DNA of 32,397 nt, from the NCBI GenBank assembly GCA_964544115.1, contig CAZJBP010000012.1, forward strand, positions 1 through 32,397, read 5' to 3'. This DNA comes from CAZJBP01 sp964544115 (GTDB lineage: Bacteria; Verrucomicrobiota; Kiritimatiellia; UBA8416; JADHWI01). The notes under the pieces are model-generated. The model saw only the letters and a list, made by a program, of their open reading frames with translations. It made no database searches and was not told the DNA's origin. Shown here in pieces: positions 1 to 8,600 of this stretch. Numbering within the stretch: the stretch's first letter is position 1; the number at the start of each line of letters is the position of its first letter. The translations under genes were made by a program, and so were the position numbers.

Positions 1-2
1 GG

Positions 3-92
3 CACGGCGGGCGGATCGACGTGCGGAGCGAGGAAGGCAAAGGCAGCACGTTCACGGTTTGGCTGCCGGCGTGGACAGAGTCCGAGAGGTGA
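3..92 (+). CDS. Sensor histidine kinase, C-terminal fragment
   Basis: The first 29 codons, open at the left edge, encode the end of a histidine-kinase ATPase domain. The reading contains HGGRIDVRSEEGKGSTF followed by TVWLP, which is the G2-box region (GxGSTF followed by hydrophobic-LP) that closes the HATPase_c fold of two-component sensors. The stop is TGA at 90-92. A response-regulator gene follows 88 bases downstream on the same strand, so the two probably form a sensor/regulator pair. The sensory domains lie outside the window, so the stimulus cannot be stated. Confidence in the family is high despite the short fragment. Confidence 0.85.
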   Translation, partial: HGGRIDVRSEEGKGSTFTVWLPAWTESER

Positions 93-143
93 CGGAGTGG
101 AAGAGTGACAGGAGGGGTGACAGGCCCCGCCAGAATCATGTCC

Positions 144-159
144 ATCCTGTTAATCCTGT
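144..159. repeat. Short direct repeat (ATCCTGT x2)
   Basis: ATCCTGT occurs at 144-150 and again at 153-159, between the kinase stop and the regulator start. Just upstream, GTGACAGG occurs at 105-112 and 117-124. From memory, the 144-159 segment resembles a short 'catcctgttaatcctgt' sequence that recurs between genes in many environmental bacterial genomes, so I read it as dispersed-repeat debris. It could also be an operator for the adjacent regulator. The repeats themselves are plain in the sequence. Confidence 0.45.
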
Positions 160-180
160 CGCATCGCAGGATAGACGACC

Positions 181-876
181 ATGAAAGAGCCCAAGACAAC
201 TATTCTGATTGTCGAAGACGACAACGCCATCGCCATGGGGCTTGAGGAAAACCTCACGTATGCCGGGTACGAGGTGTTGAGGGCCGCTGACGGGCTGGTC
301 GGCCTGCGGCTGGGGCTGGAGCGGCGGCCCGACTTGATTCTGCTCGATCTGATGCTTCCAGGCATGAGCGGGTACGAAGTCTGCCGTGAGCTGCGCGATA
401 AGGGTGTGCTGGTGCCGGTCATCATGCTATCGGCCCGGCAGGAGGAGTTTGACAAGGTCCACGGGTTTGAGATGGGCGCTGACGACTACGTCACAAAGCC
501 CTTCAGCGTCAACGAACTCCTTGCGCGGATCAAGGCGGTCCTGGCCCGCGGAGCGCGTCACGACAGCGGGCCGAAGATGCACACCTTCGGTGACTGCGAA
601 CTGGACATCGATGCGCGCGTCCTGAGGCGCAAGGGTAGGGAGGTCGCGCTGACGCGCACCGAATTCGACCTGCTGGCGTACTTTTGTGCCAACGAAGGCA
701 AGGCTTTGTCCCGTAACCAGATGATGAACGATGTCTGGGGCATGGAGTATTACGGCACCCAGCGGTCACTGGACAGCTTCGTCGCCAGCCTCAGATCGAA
801 GATCGAGGTCAAGCCATCCAAGCCCCTGCATATCACGACGGTGCATGGCGTGGGGTACAAGTTCGTGAAGCATTGA
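181..876 (+). CDS. OmpR/PhoB-family response regulator
   Basis: This 231-residue protein is a two-domain transcription regulator acting in the cytoplasm. Residues 1-120 form a receiver domain with the acidic pair E12/D13, the phospho-acceptor Asp56 in LLDLMLPG, the switch residue Ser84 and Lys106 in the TKPF motif. Residues 135-231 form a winged-helix DNA-binding domain of the OmpR/PhoB type ending in HGVGYKF. Length and order are standard for the family. The start is ATG 181, preceded by AGGA at 168-171. It follows a histidine-kinase fragment and is probably its partner. The family commonly binds direct repeats spaced 11 bp; such a repeat lies at 2426-2443 ahead of the giant-protein operon, but nothing proves that this regulator binds it. 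The exact orthologue (for example PhoB) cannot be decided from sequence alone. Confidence 0.93.
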   Translation: MKEPKTTILIVEDDNAIAMGLEENLTYAGYEVLRAADGLVGLRLGLERRPDLILLDLMLPGMSGYEVCRELRDKGVLVPVIMLSARQEEFDKVHGFEMGADDYVTKPFSVNELLARIKAVLARGARHDSGPKMHTFGDCELDIDARVLRRKGREVALTRTEFDLLAYFCANEGKALSRNQMMNDVWGMEYYGTQRSLDSFVASLRSKIEVKPSKPLHITTVHGVGYKFVKH

Positions 877-941
877 CACCGGGTAACGGGTCTGGCAGCA
901 TCTCGAGCGTATCCAAATGCGACGGTGGGAGACCGGTCCAA

Positions 942-1544
942 ATGAATAAGACGCTTCTCGCGTGTGTGTCGTGCGTGGTGGTTCTCGGAATGGCCGCCAT
1001 ACTGGGTGCGCTGACGGGGTGCGAATCGGCGGACGGGATCGCCGGACTGACCGTTTCGCCAGAGTCGGCAACCCTGTCGACCGAGTCCAACACGTTAGTT
1101 CTGGCCGTTGCCGGTGTGACCAATTCCCTGGCTCTGCCCCTCGAGTGGAGCGTCAGCGACGGCGCCCTCGGATCGATCGTGGCCAGTTCGGGGTACAGCG
1201 CTACCTATCGTCGAACCACCGCCAACGGCACGCAGATCGTCACGGCCCGCGACCAGTATAAGAACGAAGGGTATGCGACCATCGAGCAGACGGCGGCACA
1301 GTATTCGCTGACCATGACTGCCGATGACACCACGCTGACATCGGCCACCAACACCACGACCGTCACGGTCTCAGGCGGTGAAGCGCCCTACACGTGGACG
1401 GTGCGGAGCAAGGCGCTCGGCCAGATCATCAGCGGCGGCACCAGCGACACGGCCGTCTATCAGGCCTACGCCTCCGGCGTAAACGTCGTCCACACCCGCG
1501 ACGCCAACGGCGTTCTCGGGACGATCACGATCGAGCGGCAGTAG
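942..1544 (+). CDS. Lipoprotein with two Ig-like domains
   Basis: A 200-residue predicted lipoprotein. ATG 942 is chosen because it gives a clean lipoprotein signal: basic start (MNK), hydrophobic stretch, then LTGC with the lipidated Cys at residue 27. A G-rich ribosome site (GGTGGGAG) lies about 10 bases upstream. An earlier in-frame start at 873 would overlap the regulator stop and bury the signal. The mature part holds two bacterial Ig-like beta domains of roughly 80 residues, with a recurring pattern of LxWSVSDGALGSI in the first and YTWTVRSKALGQI in the second, so they look like an internal duplication. A role at the cell surface or periplasmic face is likely. No enzyme motif is visible. 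It may be co-transcribed with the regulator (65-base gap). Confidence 0.8.
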   Translation: MNKTLLACVSCVVVLGMAAILGALTGCESADGIAGLTVSPESATLSTESNTLVLAVAGVTNSLALPLEWSVSDGALGSIVASSGYSATYRRTTANGTQIVTARDQYKNEGYATIEQTAAQYSLTMTADDTTLTSATNTTTVTVSGGEAPYTWTVRSKALGQIISGGTSDTAVYQAYASGVNVVHTRDANGVLGTITIERQ

Positions 1545-1601
1545 GGCGGTTGACGATTTTCGATTGTCGATCGGGGGCGTTCGCGCAGTCCCTTGCGTCC
1601 G

Positions 1602-1637
1602 CTGCGCCTCTTCGCGGCCGTTCTGACGACCCCGCCA
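1602..1637. repeat. 36-base dispersed repeat, copy 1
   Basis: Begins CTGCGCCTCTTCGC and ends CCCCGCCA. It matches the segment at 2030-2065 at 31 of 36 positions with no gap. The 'tgcgtccgctgcgcctcttcgc' style of sequence around it resembles a short repeat common between genes of environmental bacteria (recalled, not searched). Confidence 0.65.
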
Positions 1638-1650
1638 CAACACAAACGCC

Positions 1651-1749
1651 GGTTGAGGCCGCCCTCCCTCCACCGTTGGACGCGCCTGCTGCACCCCGTT
1701 GGAGGGCCGACGGCCCCGGCGGCCAAGGGTAGGGGATGACATGATGCAC
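1651..1749. repeat. REP-like element, copy A
   Basis: Starts GGTTGAGGCC and includes the core TTGGAGGGCCGACGGCC at 1699-1715. Two short inverted arms, GCCCTCC at 1661-1667 and GGAGGGC at 1701-1707, could pair around a loop of about 33 bases; the core can also fold as GGGCC-GAC-GGCCC. The same layout recurs at 2242-2340 with one single-base indel. Structured, repeated and intergenic: most like a REP/MITE-type element. Confidence 0.7.
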
Positions 1750-2029
1750 ACGATTGGAGCCCCGAGTCTGCTGTCTGGCGTCAGTACCCCGCCGCCCGCT
1801 GACGTGCCCCTGTTGATTTTCTCCCTCATGTGGATGCGGGCGTCCCGGTAGCACGCAAGCGAAACATGAACAACGAGCGGGGGGGGGCGCACGCTGACGC
1901 CGAATCCGACGAAATCAAACCAAATCAAACCTCTTCAGGTCGCAGGATTCAGGGCTCGATGGAGAACCGGAAGGAAGGTGCGGTACGCGCGAACGGTTCC
2001 ATGCCGGAAATCACAACTTGTTGTGCCCC

Positions 2030-2065
2030 CTGCGCCTCTTCGCTGCCATCCTGAAGGCCCCGCCA
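2030..2065. repeat. 36-base dispersed repeat, copy 2
   Basis: Partner of 1602-1637, same orientation, 31 of 36 identical positions. It lies just upstream of the CGAACGCAGTG repeat. Confidence 0.65.
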
Positions 2066-2085
2066 CCGACACGCCCACCTGCCGC

Positions 2086-2109
2086 CATCCCGAACGCAGT
2101 GGGGGATCT
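2086..2109. repeat. CGAACGCAGTG repeat, copy 1
   Basis: A 24-base segment (CATCCCGAACGCAGTG then GGGGATCT) that matches 2367-2390 at 21 of 24 positions. It resembles the 'catcctgagcgcagcgaaggatct' class of intergenic repeats seen in many bacteria (recalled). Confidence 0.6.
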
Positions 2110-2131
2110 ACCGCCAGAGAACAGCACTGTA

Positions 2132-2181
2132 ATTGGAGGGCCGACGGCCCCGGGGGCCATTGTACGAGATGAGCAAGAAGG
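2132..2181. repeat. REP-like element, copy B (partial)
   Basis: Contains the core TTGGAGGGCCGACGGCC followed by CCGGGGGCC and a GATGAGCAAGAAGG tail that aligns with the tails of copies A and C. The left arm found in the other two copies is missing, so this is a partial copy. Confidence 0.65.
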
Positions 2182-2241
2182 TCGCGCCGCCAGCCGGTCC
2201 GGCAGTTGGCGCACGCACAATGCACCAGGCATGCGCAAAGC

Positions 2242-2340
2242 GGTTGAGGCCTCCCGCCCTCCAGCCAAAGGACGCACCTGTCTCGCCCTGTTGGAGGGCC
2301 GACGGCCTCGGCGGCCTATGCACAGGATGAGCCTGACGGT
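2242..2340. repeat. REP-like element, copy C
   Basis: Starts GGTTGAGGCC like copy A. The arms are GCCCTCC at 2256-2262 and GGAGGGC at 2293-2299, with the core TTGGAGGGCCGACGGCC at 2291-2307. It aligns with copy A over its whole length with scattered substitutions and a single-base indel, so both derive from one mobile or amplified element. Confidence 0.7.
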
Positions 2341-2366
2341 CAGGGCGTCGGCCGCCTGCCTCTCGT

Positions 2367-2390
2367 CATCTCGAACGCAGTGAGAGATCT
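2367..2390. repeat. CGAACGCAGTG repeat, copy 2
   Basis: Partner of 2086-2109 in the same orientation, 21 of 24 positions identical. It ends 35 bases before the TGACAA direct repeat that precedes the large operon. Confidence 0.6.
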
Positions 2391-2425
2391 CGGATCCACT
2401 CCGCCCCCTCAATTTCCACACCGTC

Positions 2426-2443
2426 TTGACAATTTCATGACAA
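2426..2443. promoter_or_regulatory. Pho-box-like direct repeat / possible -35 region
   Basis: TTGACAATTTCATGACAA carries TGACAA twice, 11 bases apart. On the minus strand it reads TTGTCATGAAATTGTCAA, close to the Pho box known from enteric bacteria (two TGTCA half-sites 11 bases apart); by my alignment 13 of 18 positions agree. OmpR/PhoB-type regulators bind such repeats, and one is encoded at 181-876. The orientation is opposite to that of a classical Pho box relative to the gene, so it could instead be a plain -35 (TTGACA). A weak -10 candidate (TACCAT) lies at 2464-2469, too far for normal spacing from 2426. About 180 bases separate this site from the start at 2657. Confidence 0.4.
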
Positions 2444-2656
2444 CTCACCCTTCGGCAGCTTGTTACCATAGCCGACATGAGAGTGGTGCAGAGTCGCAGA
2501 GGGCCGGCATTACAGGGCTTAGGGACAGGGCGCAACCGAACAATGATCAACCAACCCCATCGACCCGCCAATCCGCCGCCAAGCGGCTCGTATGCTTCGT
2601 TGCTCTGTTGCCGCTCCTCCTTGTTCTACTGTCACCTACCCCAGAAGGATCCGACC

Positions 2657-5600
2657 ATGAGCATTCAGAATAGTGTCTTGGAACAGTCCCGTGGACTGTC
2701 AGCGGTTGCCTCCTCTAGGATTGCCGTGATCGGACTAATGATGGCTGTATGTGGCGTCGCCCCTGTCGTTCGTGCCAACGTCACGAACTCGTGGTCATTC
2801 AACAACCCGACGGACTACGAGTTCTCAAGCACAACCCAAGTAGAAGTGGCCGATGGAGTTGCCAAGCTCAAGCTTTTGAAGGATGAGAGGATTGACGGTG
2901 CCGCAAGTAACTACATCCCTCAGGTAACCGACCTATCTCGTGTGGCAATAGGCCCCAACGCCGCTCTCCGATTGAGCAAGACGGGTGGTAACTACGGCCT
3001 CACTGGATCAGTGGAGTCCAGGGTATTTGACGCAGAGGCTTCTGGGAATCAATGGCTGTATCTTGTTTCAAAGACAGCGGATACGCCGGCTGAGATTGGC
3101 CTGCCGGACACGCCAGTGGACCGTGCCGCGCTGGCCGTGTGGCACTTTGAGAACACCTATAACGAGGCGTTGTCAGGTGTCGCTGCCTCGTCAATAGGAT
3201 CTCAGTTGTCGTTTTCTATGGACGCGCAAGTCGGTGCCGCCTCTCTAAGTGTGCCTGGAATTGTTGGCGCACGCGCGATAAGCCCCGTCTCAATCCCAGT
3301 GTCCTCCGCCTTCACGATTGCATTCTGGGTAAAGATTCCAAAAGGAAGGAATTACGATGGGGGCTCCCTAGTGCGTTACGCTATTAGTTTATCAAGCCCC
3401 ACAGGCAGGCAAGCGGATATCAACCTTGGTGGGAGTTATGCAATAGGAATGGCGCCACGTGCGATAGGCTTCTTCATCAAGGGCGATGCGGGTGTGTCCA
3501 CCAGTCAAGCGGGAACGTTTTCGGAAGTCGGTGACGGTGATCTCTGGCGCCACATTGTGGTTGCGTACGATGCGGGACAAAGCCCTACGGTCCGAATATT
3601 CAAAGATGGTGTGCCTCTACCGCTCTTTGTTTCAAAATCTAGCGGCGCGGTGTCTGGCATAAATCGAGTCTACTTTGGAACTCGCTCAGATGAGAATAGC
3701 GTGTTCATTGGTCAGTTGGACGAGGTGGCCATATTTGGTCGAGCCCTAACGGATCAGGAGATCGCCGAGTTGTACGGCCGGATGCGGACCGTTGCGTTTC
3801 AACTGCGCGCCAGCAGCAGTCAGTCCGACCTTCAAGCCCGTCCGTTTGTTGGTCCCGACGGAACTGGCGATACATACTACCAGCCTGGCTACGCCGAGAC
3901 GGTTCAATCGGCGGCATTTAATCGAGTTGGACGTTTTGCGCAGTACAAAGCCTACCTATACGGACAGTCAGACCGTAAGCGGACGCCGTATCTGGATTCC
4001 GTGGGTCTTCGTGGGTCGAGAGTTTCCATCTACGACGATGTTCTGAGTGATTTTAGGAGGGCGAGCGACACCTCAGGCGTCGAGCTAGCGTACTACGTGC
4101 CCGACCCACAGACGAGCGTCCGGATCTCGAAGCGTCCCAATGGTGGCTACCCCAGCAGGGGAACCTTCACGTCTCGCGTATTTGACAATGGTGGGGCTGG
4201 AAACTGGTATCAGTTGCAGTGGCCGGTCACGAAGGATCTAACGGGCGAAGAGGGCGTCGTGTCGCTATATCACGCCGAGGGCGGCTGGGGTGACGCGGGG
4301 CCGTTTGGTAAGAGCGCAACGAACGTGACAGGTGTAGCATTCAGCTCCTATGCGAAAGTGGGGGCACAAGCAGCCGTGTTCAGCGGAAGCGGGGCTGCCA
4401 GGATAGGCTTTGTGTCGACGAATTCGATCTATGCGCTGGAATGCTGGATTGCCGCGGACAGCATCGACACTCCGGTGGTGGAATTATGCAGTCTCCCGTT
4501 CCCTGTGGGTATTGCCGTCACAAACGGCATGGTGACCATCGAAGGTACGCTGTCCGGTGACGTCAGGATATATGTCAACGGTCGAGGTGAGTCGCGTAGA
4601 CTTCTGCCAGGATGGAACCACGTTGCCGTCGTGTGTGCGGCGCCTCTTCCGATCTCCAATCTGGTCGTGGGGCGCACTCAGAGCGGCTGGTTCAGCGGCA
4701 AGGTGGATGAACTGGCCTTGTTCTCAGCGCCGCTCAACGAACAGCAGATTTATGGACACTACCTGAGGATGTCGCCTGACACGGCGGGCCGGCCAGGCTT
4801 CCAGGTGAGGGGTGGCAACACACTGCCGCTGACCAGTCCCTTCGTCGGTCCTGGAGGTTCGGCCGCCGATACGATTCGTGACTACACAGGAGGAGGTGGC
4901 CTCGGAAATATCCCAGGAACGGAGAGCAATAAGCGATACTTGCAGTATCGTATTGTGCTCGCCGGCGATGGAGAATTCACGCCCTCGGTGGAGTCCGTCA
5001 CCGTGCGGACGTTGGAGGGATTAGTTTTTACAGATACTACTGCGGCCGACTTTGGCGCAGGGGAGGCCGGGGCGGGAGGGACCGTTGTTCTCGGCGACCA
5101 AATCGGACTCGAGCAACTGGGCTCTGAACCAGGTTTGATTAACATGCTGCCCGAAGCGGATATGGCGGGGCTCTGGCATATGGACGAGGCAGCTTGGAGC
5201 GCGAGCGAACTCGTTTTGGATTCTTCCCTCAATTCAGGTAGAAGCGGCTTTCCCTTCAATGGCATCGTTGCGTCGACCTCGGCGCGAGTGGGTACGCATT
5301 GCGCAGCATTTGATGGCGTCAACGACTACATCGAGGTCCCGGGTTTTTCCCTGCCAGCCCAATTCACGGTCATGGGCTGGTTCCGCACGCGGCAGTCCAG
5401 TCGCACGGCTCTGTTCTCCCGGACCGACGGCACGTTCGCGCTGGAACTGAACAGTGATGGAACACAGAACGTCCCCGGAGTGGCGGCGTTGGTCTTGATG
5501 AACGGGACAAGGCGGGTGGTGACGGCCCGGACAGGAGGCATCAATGACGGCTCCTGGCATCATATAGCCGGGGTCTGCAACGGGACGCACGTACACATCT

Positions 5601-8600
5601 TCGTGGATGGCGTAATGGTGGGATCGAAGAGCGCTGGGTCTAATTTCGGTGGGTTAAGCGGAGTCAGTGGGTGGATCGGGCGGCTGAGTGGCGTTTCGTC
5701 CGGAGGGTACCTCAGTGGTTCAGCCGACGAGATTGCGGTGTTCAGTCGGGCCCTGAGCGAGAAAGAGATCGGCCGGTATCTGGCTGCGGGGGCCAACACG
5801 CAGGCCAAGGGCACGTATGAGAGTTCCGTGTTTGACGCCGGCCAGCCCGCCATCTGGGAGCGAATATCGTGGAGGGAGAACGGTCCGCTGGGGGACCCAT
5901 TGGTGGCGGAGAGTGACGGGGCTGTTGAAGCCCTCTGGCATATGGATGCCATCGCCAGCGGGAAGGTTGCTGATGCCACAGGTCACTCACTGGACGCGAC
6001 CGTAGGTGCCGGCGCGACCCTCGATGCAGCAGGCAGATTCGGCGCATGCATCAACTTACAGGGTGCAGGAGCACTGCAGGTGCCGCATTCGACGAGTCTG
6101 GAGGCTGACGCTTTCACGGTCGAAGCATGGATACATCCAGAGCAAGTGTCTACCGTAACCCTGTTCGAGAAGTCCGCAGGCGGCGACGGGTACCAACTGG
6201 CGCTTGACGGGGATTCCCGCCCGTACTTGCGCGTTGGTGCATCAACGTGTAAAGCAATCGGTGGAGTGGCTGGTGGGGGTTGGACGCATCTGGGGGCTTC
6301 TTACGACGGCGGGATGCTGCGGCTCTACGTTAACGGTTTTGTGGTAGGCGAGACCGCTGGATCAAACCTCCTGATCGCGAGTGGTTCGCCTCTCTGGATC
6401 GGCCAGAAGTCCGACGGCAGCGAGTCCTTTAGGGGGCGTATAGACGAGGCGGCATACCACAATGTCGCATTGACCCCCGCCCAACTGTTTGATCATGCGC
6501 GATCAGGTTTTGCAGCCATGAGGTTCCAGGGCCGGGCGGCTGATGACCTGCCGGCGCTGGCGTCGAAGCCGTTCTGCGGCCCAGACGGCGCAACCAATTC
6601 ATACTTTGGCACCTCCATAGGAGAGTCCATGCTAGGTGGGATTCCGCTGGGCAGGTATTTCCAATACCGTCTAGAGATGGCTACCGAGAATGGGCAGCTT
6701 GACCCGGTGTTCTATGGCGCGACGATTAGCCGTGCCAGTTATGCGACGATCAACCCTTGGGTGGCCGTACGACCCGCGGCGGGTTCAGCGTTTGTGGGTG
6801 AGTTGCTGGCATATTCCCACGTCATGCAGACGAACACGTCGAGTACGGTGAGGTATCAGATCACCGGAGATTCGGGCGCCGTGCCGCGTTGGTTCTACTG
6901 GGACCAGGCAGGCAAGGCGTGGACGGAGGCGACATCCTCCGGCGGGGACGAGTTCGCATTCCAGGCCAGTCTTGTTGACGACGTCACAGCGAACATAGGG
7001 ACCTTCTACAAGCAGATCTACGACAAGAACGGTGGCAACTTCCGGTTCAAAGCCTTTCTGCATTCAAAGGGAAACGATCAGGTTGCCCTTGATCAGGTGA
7101 ACGTTGTGAAGTCCGAGGGGCGGATCACAGTGCTGGTCCCGAACGGCGGCGAAGTCGGTCAGAGGGCTTGGCTGGTCGACACACCGTACACGATCCGATG
7201 GTCATCGTCGGGAAAGGTCAGCAGCAATCTCAGGATCGAGTATTCCCGTGACAACGGACAGACTTGGACCGTGATCGCATCGGGGCAGGCAAACGACGGA
7301 TCATATGAGGGTTGGCGGACGCCGCCCGCTCCAGGCAGCCAGATGCTTGTTCGCATCCGGGACATGAGCGATGCGACGGTTCAGGATGCGTCTGATGCGC
7401 CCTTCGAGCTCGTCGACGTATTCCAGGTGACCGTGCCCAACGGTGGTGAGACCTGGTACCTGACCGAAACCAACCGCGTGCAGTGGATCGCGCCGGGTTC
7501 GGCAGCAGCGCGGGGCGGACAGGTTGACATCCGGTATGCGGCGGATGGCTCCACGTTCGACTATACGATTGCCAAGTTCGTCGCGAATGCCGAGGGTTCC
7601 ACGAACAACTCGTATGCCTGGGCGGTTACACCAGGACAGACGCCGATGCCACTGCCCACGGTCGGAGGCAGGATCCGCGTGCACTCGGCTGACAATCTGG
7701 ATGCGCAGTTCAACGGGCAGGATGATTCCGATGGCACTTTTACACTGGGGGGCATAGCCATTGTGAATCCAGCGCAGGGCGCGTATGTCAACAACGGGAA
7801 GCAGATCAACCTGACCTGGTGGTCTGCGCTTGCCGGTTCACACGTGGCCCTCGATTTCTCGCGGAACAACGGGGTGACCTGGACGAATGTTCTTCCGTCG
7901 CTGGCTAATCAGGACGGCCAGAATATCTACCCATGGAACGTCAACCTGGCGCCATCGGACACCGCGCGGCTAAGGATGCGGTCGTTGAGTAATCCGAAAG
8001 TGCGGGGAGTTTCCGGAACCTTCCAGCTGGCCGACATCCGGATCACGGCACCAGCCGCTCAGGCAAGTTGGGAGCTGCGCCAGAGCAAAGTCATCCGCTG
8101 GGAATCGGGGGGCGCGGGCGACCGAGTGAACCTCTACTATTCGGCGAATGCCGGGGCCCAATGGACGCTTATCCAATCCAACGTGGTGAATGCCGTCAGC
8201 AACGCTTTTACGTGGACCGTAGCACCGTATCCGAGCGGAACGGCACGCATCCGGGTGGTGTCGCAGTTGGACCCTGAGAACCTGCGCGACGAGACGGCCG
8301 ACTTCAACATCGCTGGCGTGCGCATTGCTTATCCCAACGGCGGCGAGATATGGCCGCTGGGTGGCACAGACGCAATCCGATGGGAGCACCGCGATGCCGG
8401 GTCGGAAGGTGCCCTTTACGTTTCGCTGAATGGCGGCACAACGTGGACCTACCTTGGGGCACGAGGCATGGGCAACCAGTCGATCAACTGGCGCCCCGAC
8501 TTCCCAACCGCCAGGGGCCTGGCAAGAATCGATGCCGTCAGCCCGCCGGTCGGCGCGGTGGACATGAAAGACCAGTCGGACGCCTTCTTCACCGTTGGTG

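Larger units (their letters stand above)
1545..2425. other. Repeat-rich intergenic island
   Basis: About 880 bases without a credible gene. Open frames on both strands here are short, rich in Arg/Pro/Gly and made largely of repeat copies. The stretch contains two near copies of a 36-base element, three copies of a GGAGGGCCGACGGCC element, two copies of a CGAACGCAGTG element, and a direct repeat of AAATCAAACC near 1910-1930. A run of nine G lies at 1879-1887. The separate repeats are listed individually. No tRNA, rRNA or clear rho-independent terminator was seen. Confidence 0.75.

Noticed and set aside
1879..1887. Run of nine G as a phase-variation tract
   Set aside because: It lies in non-coding repeat-rich DNA, far from any start codon, so no gene would be switched by it.
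2011..2571. Minus-strand open frame of 186 codons in the intergenic island
   Set aside because: It is built from the GGAGGGCCGACGGCC and CGAACGCAGTG repeats, is rich in Arg/Pro/Gly, and shows no recognisable domain or good start.
2477..2656. N-terminal extension of the giant protein from ATG 2477
   Set aside because: It would place 60 polar residues before an obvious signal peptide; ATG 2657 has its own ribosome site at proper spacing.
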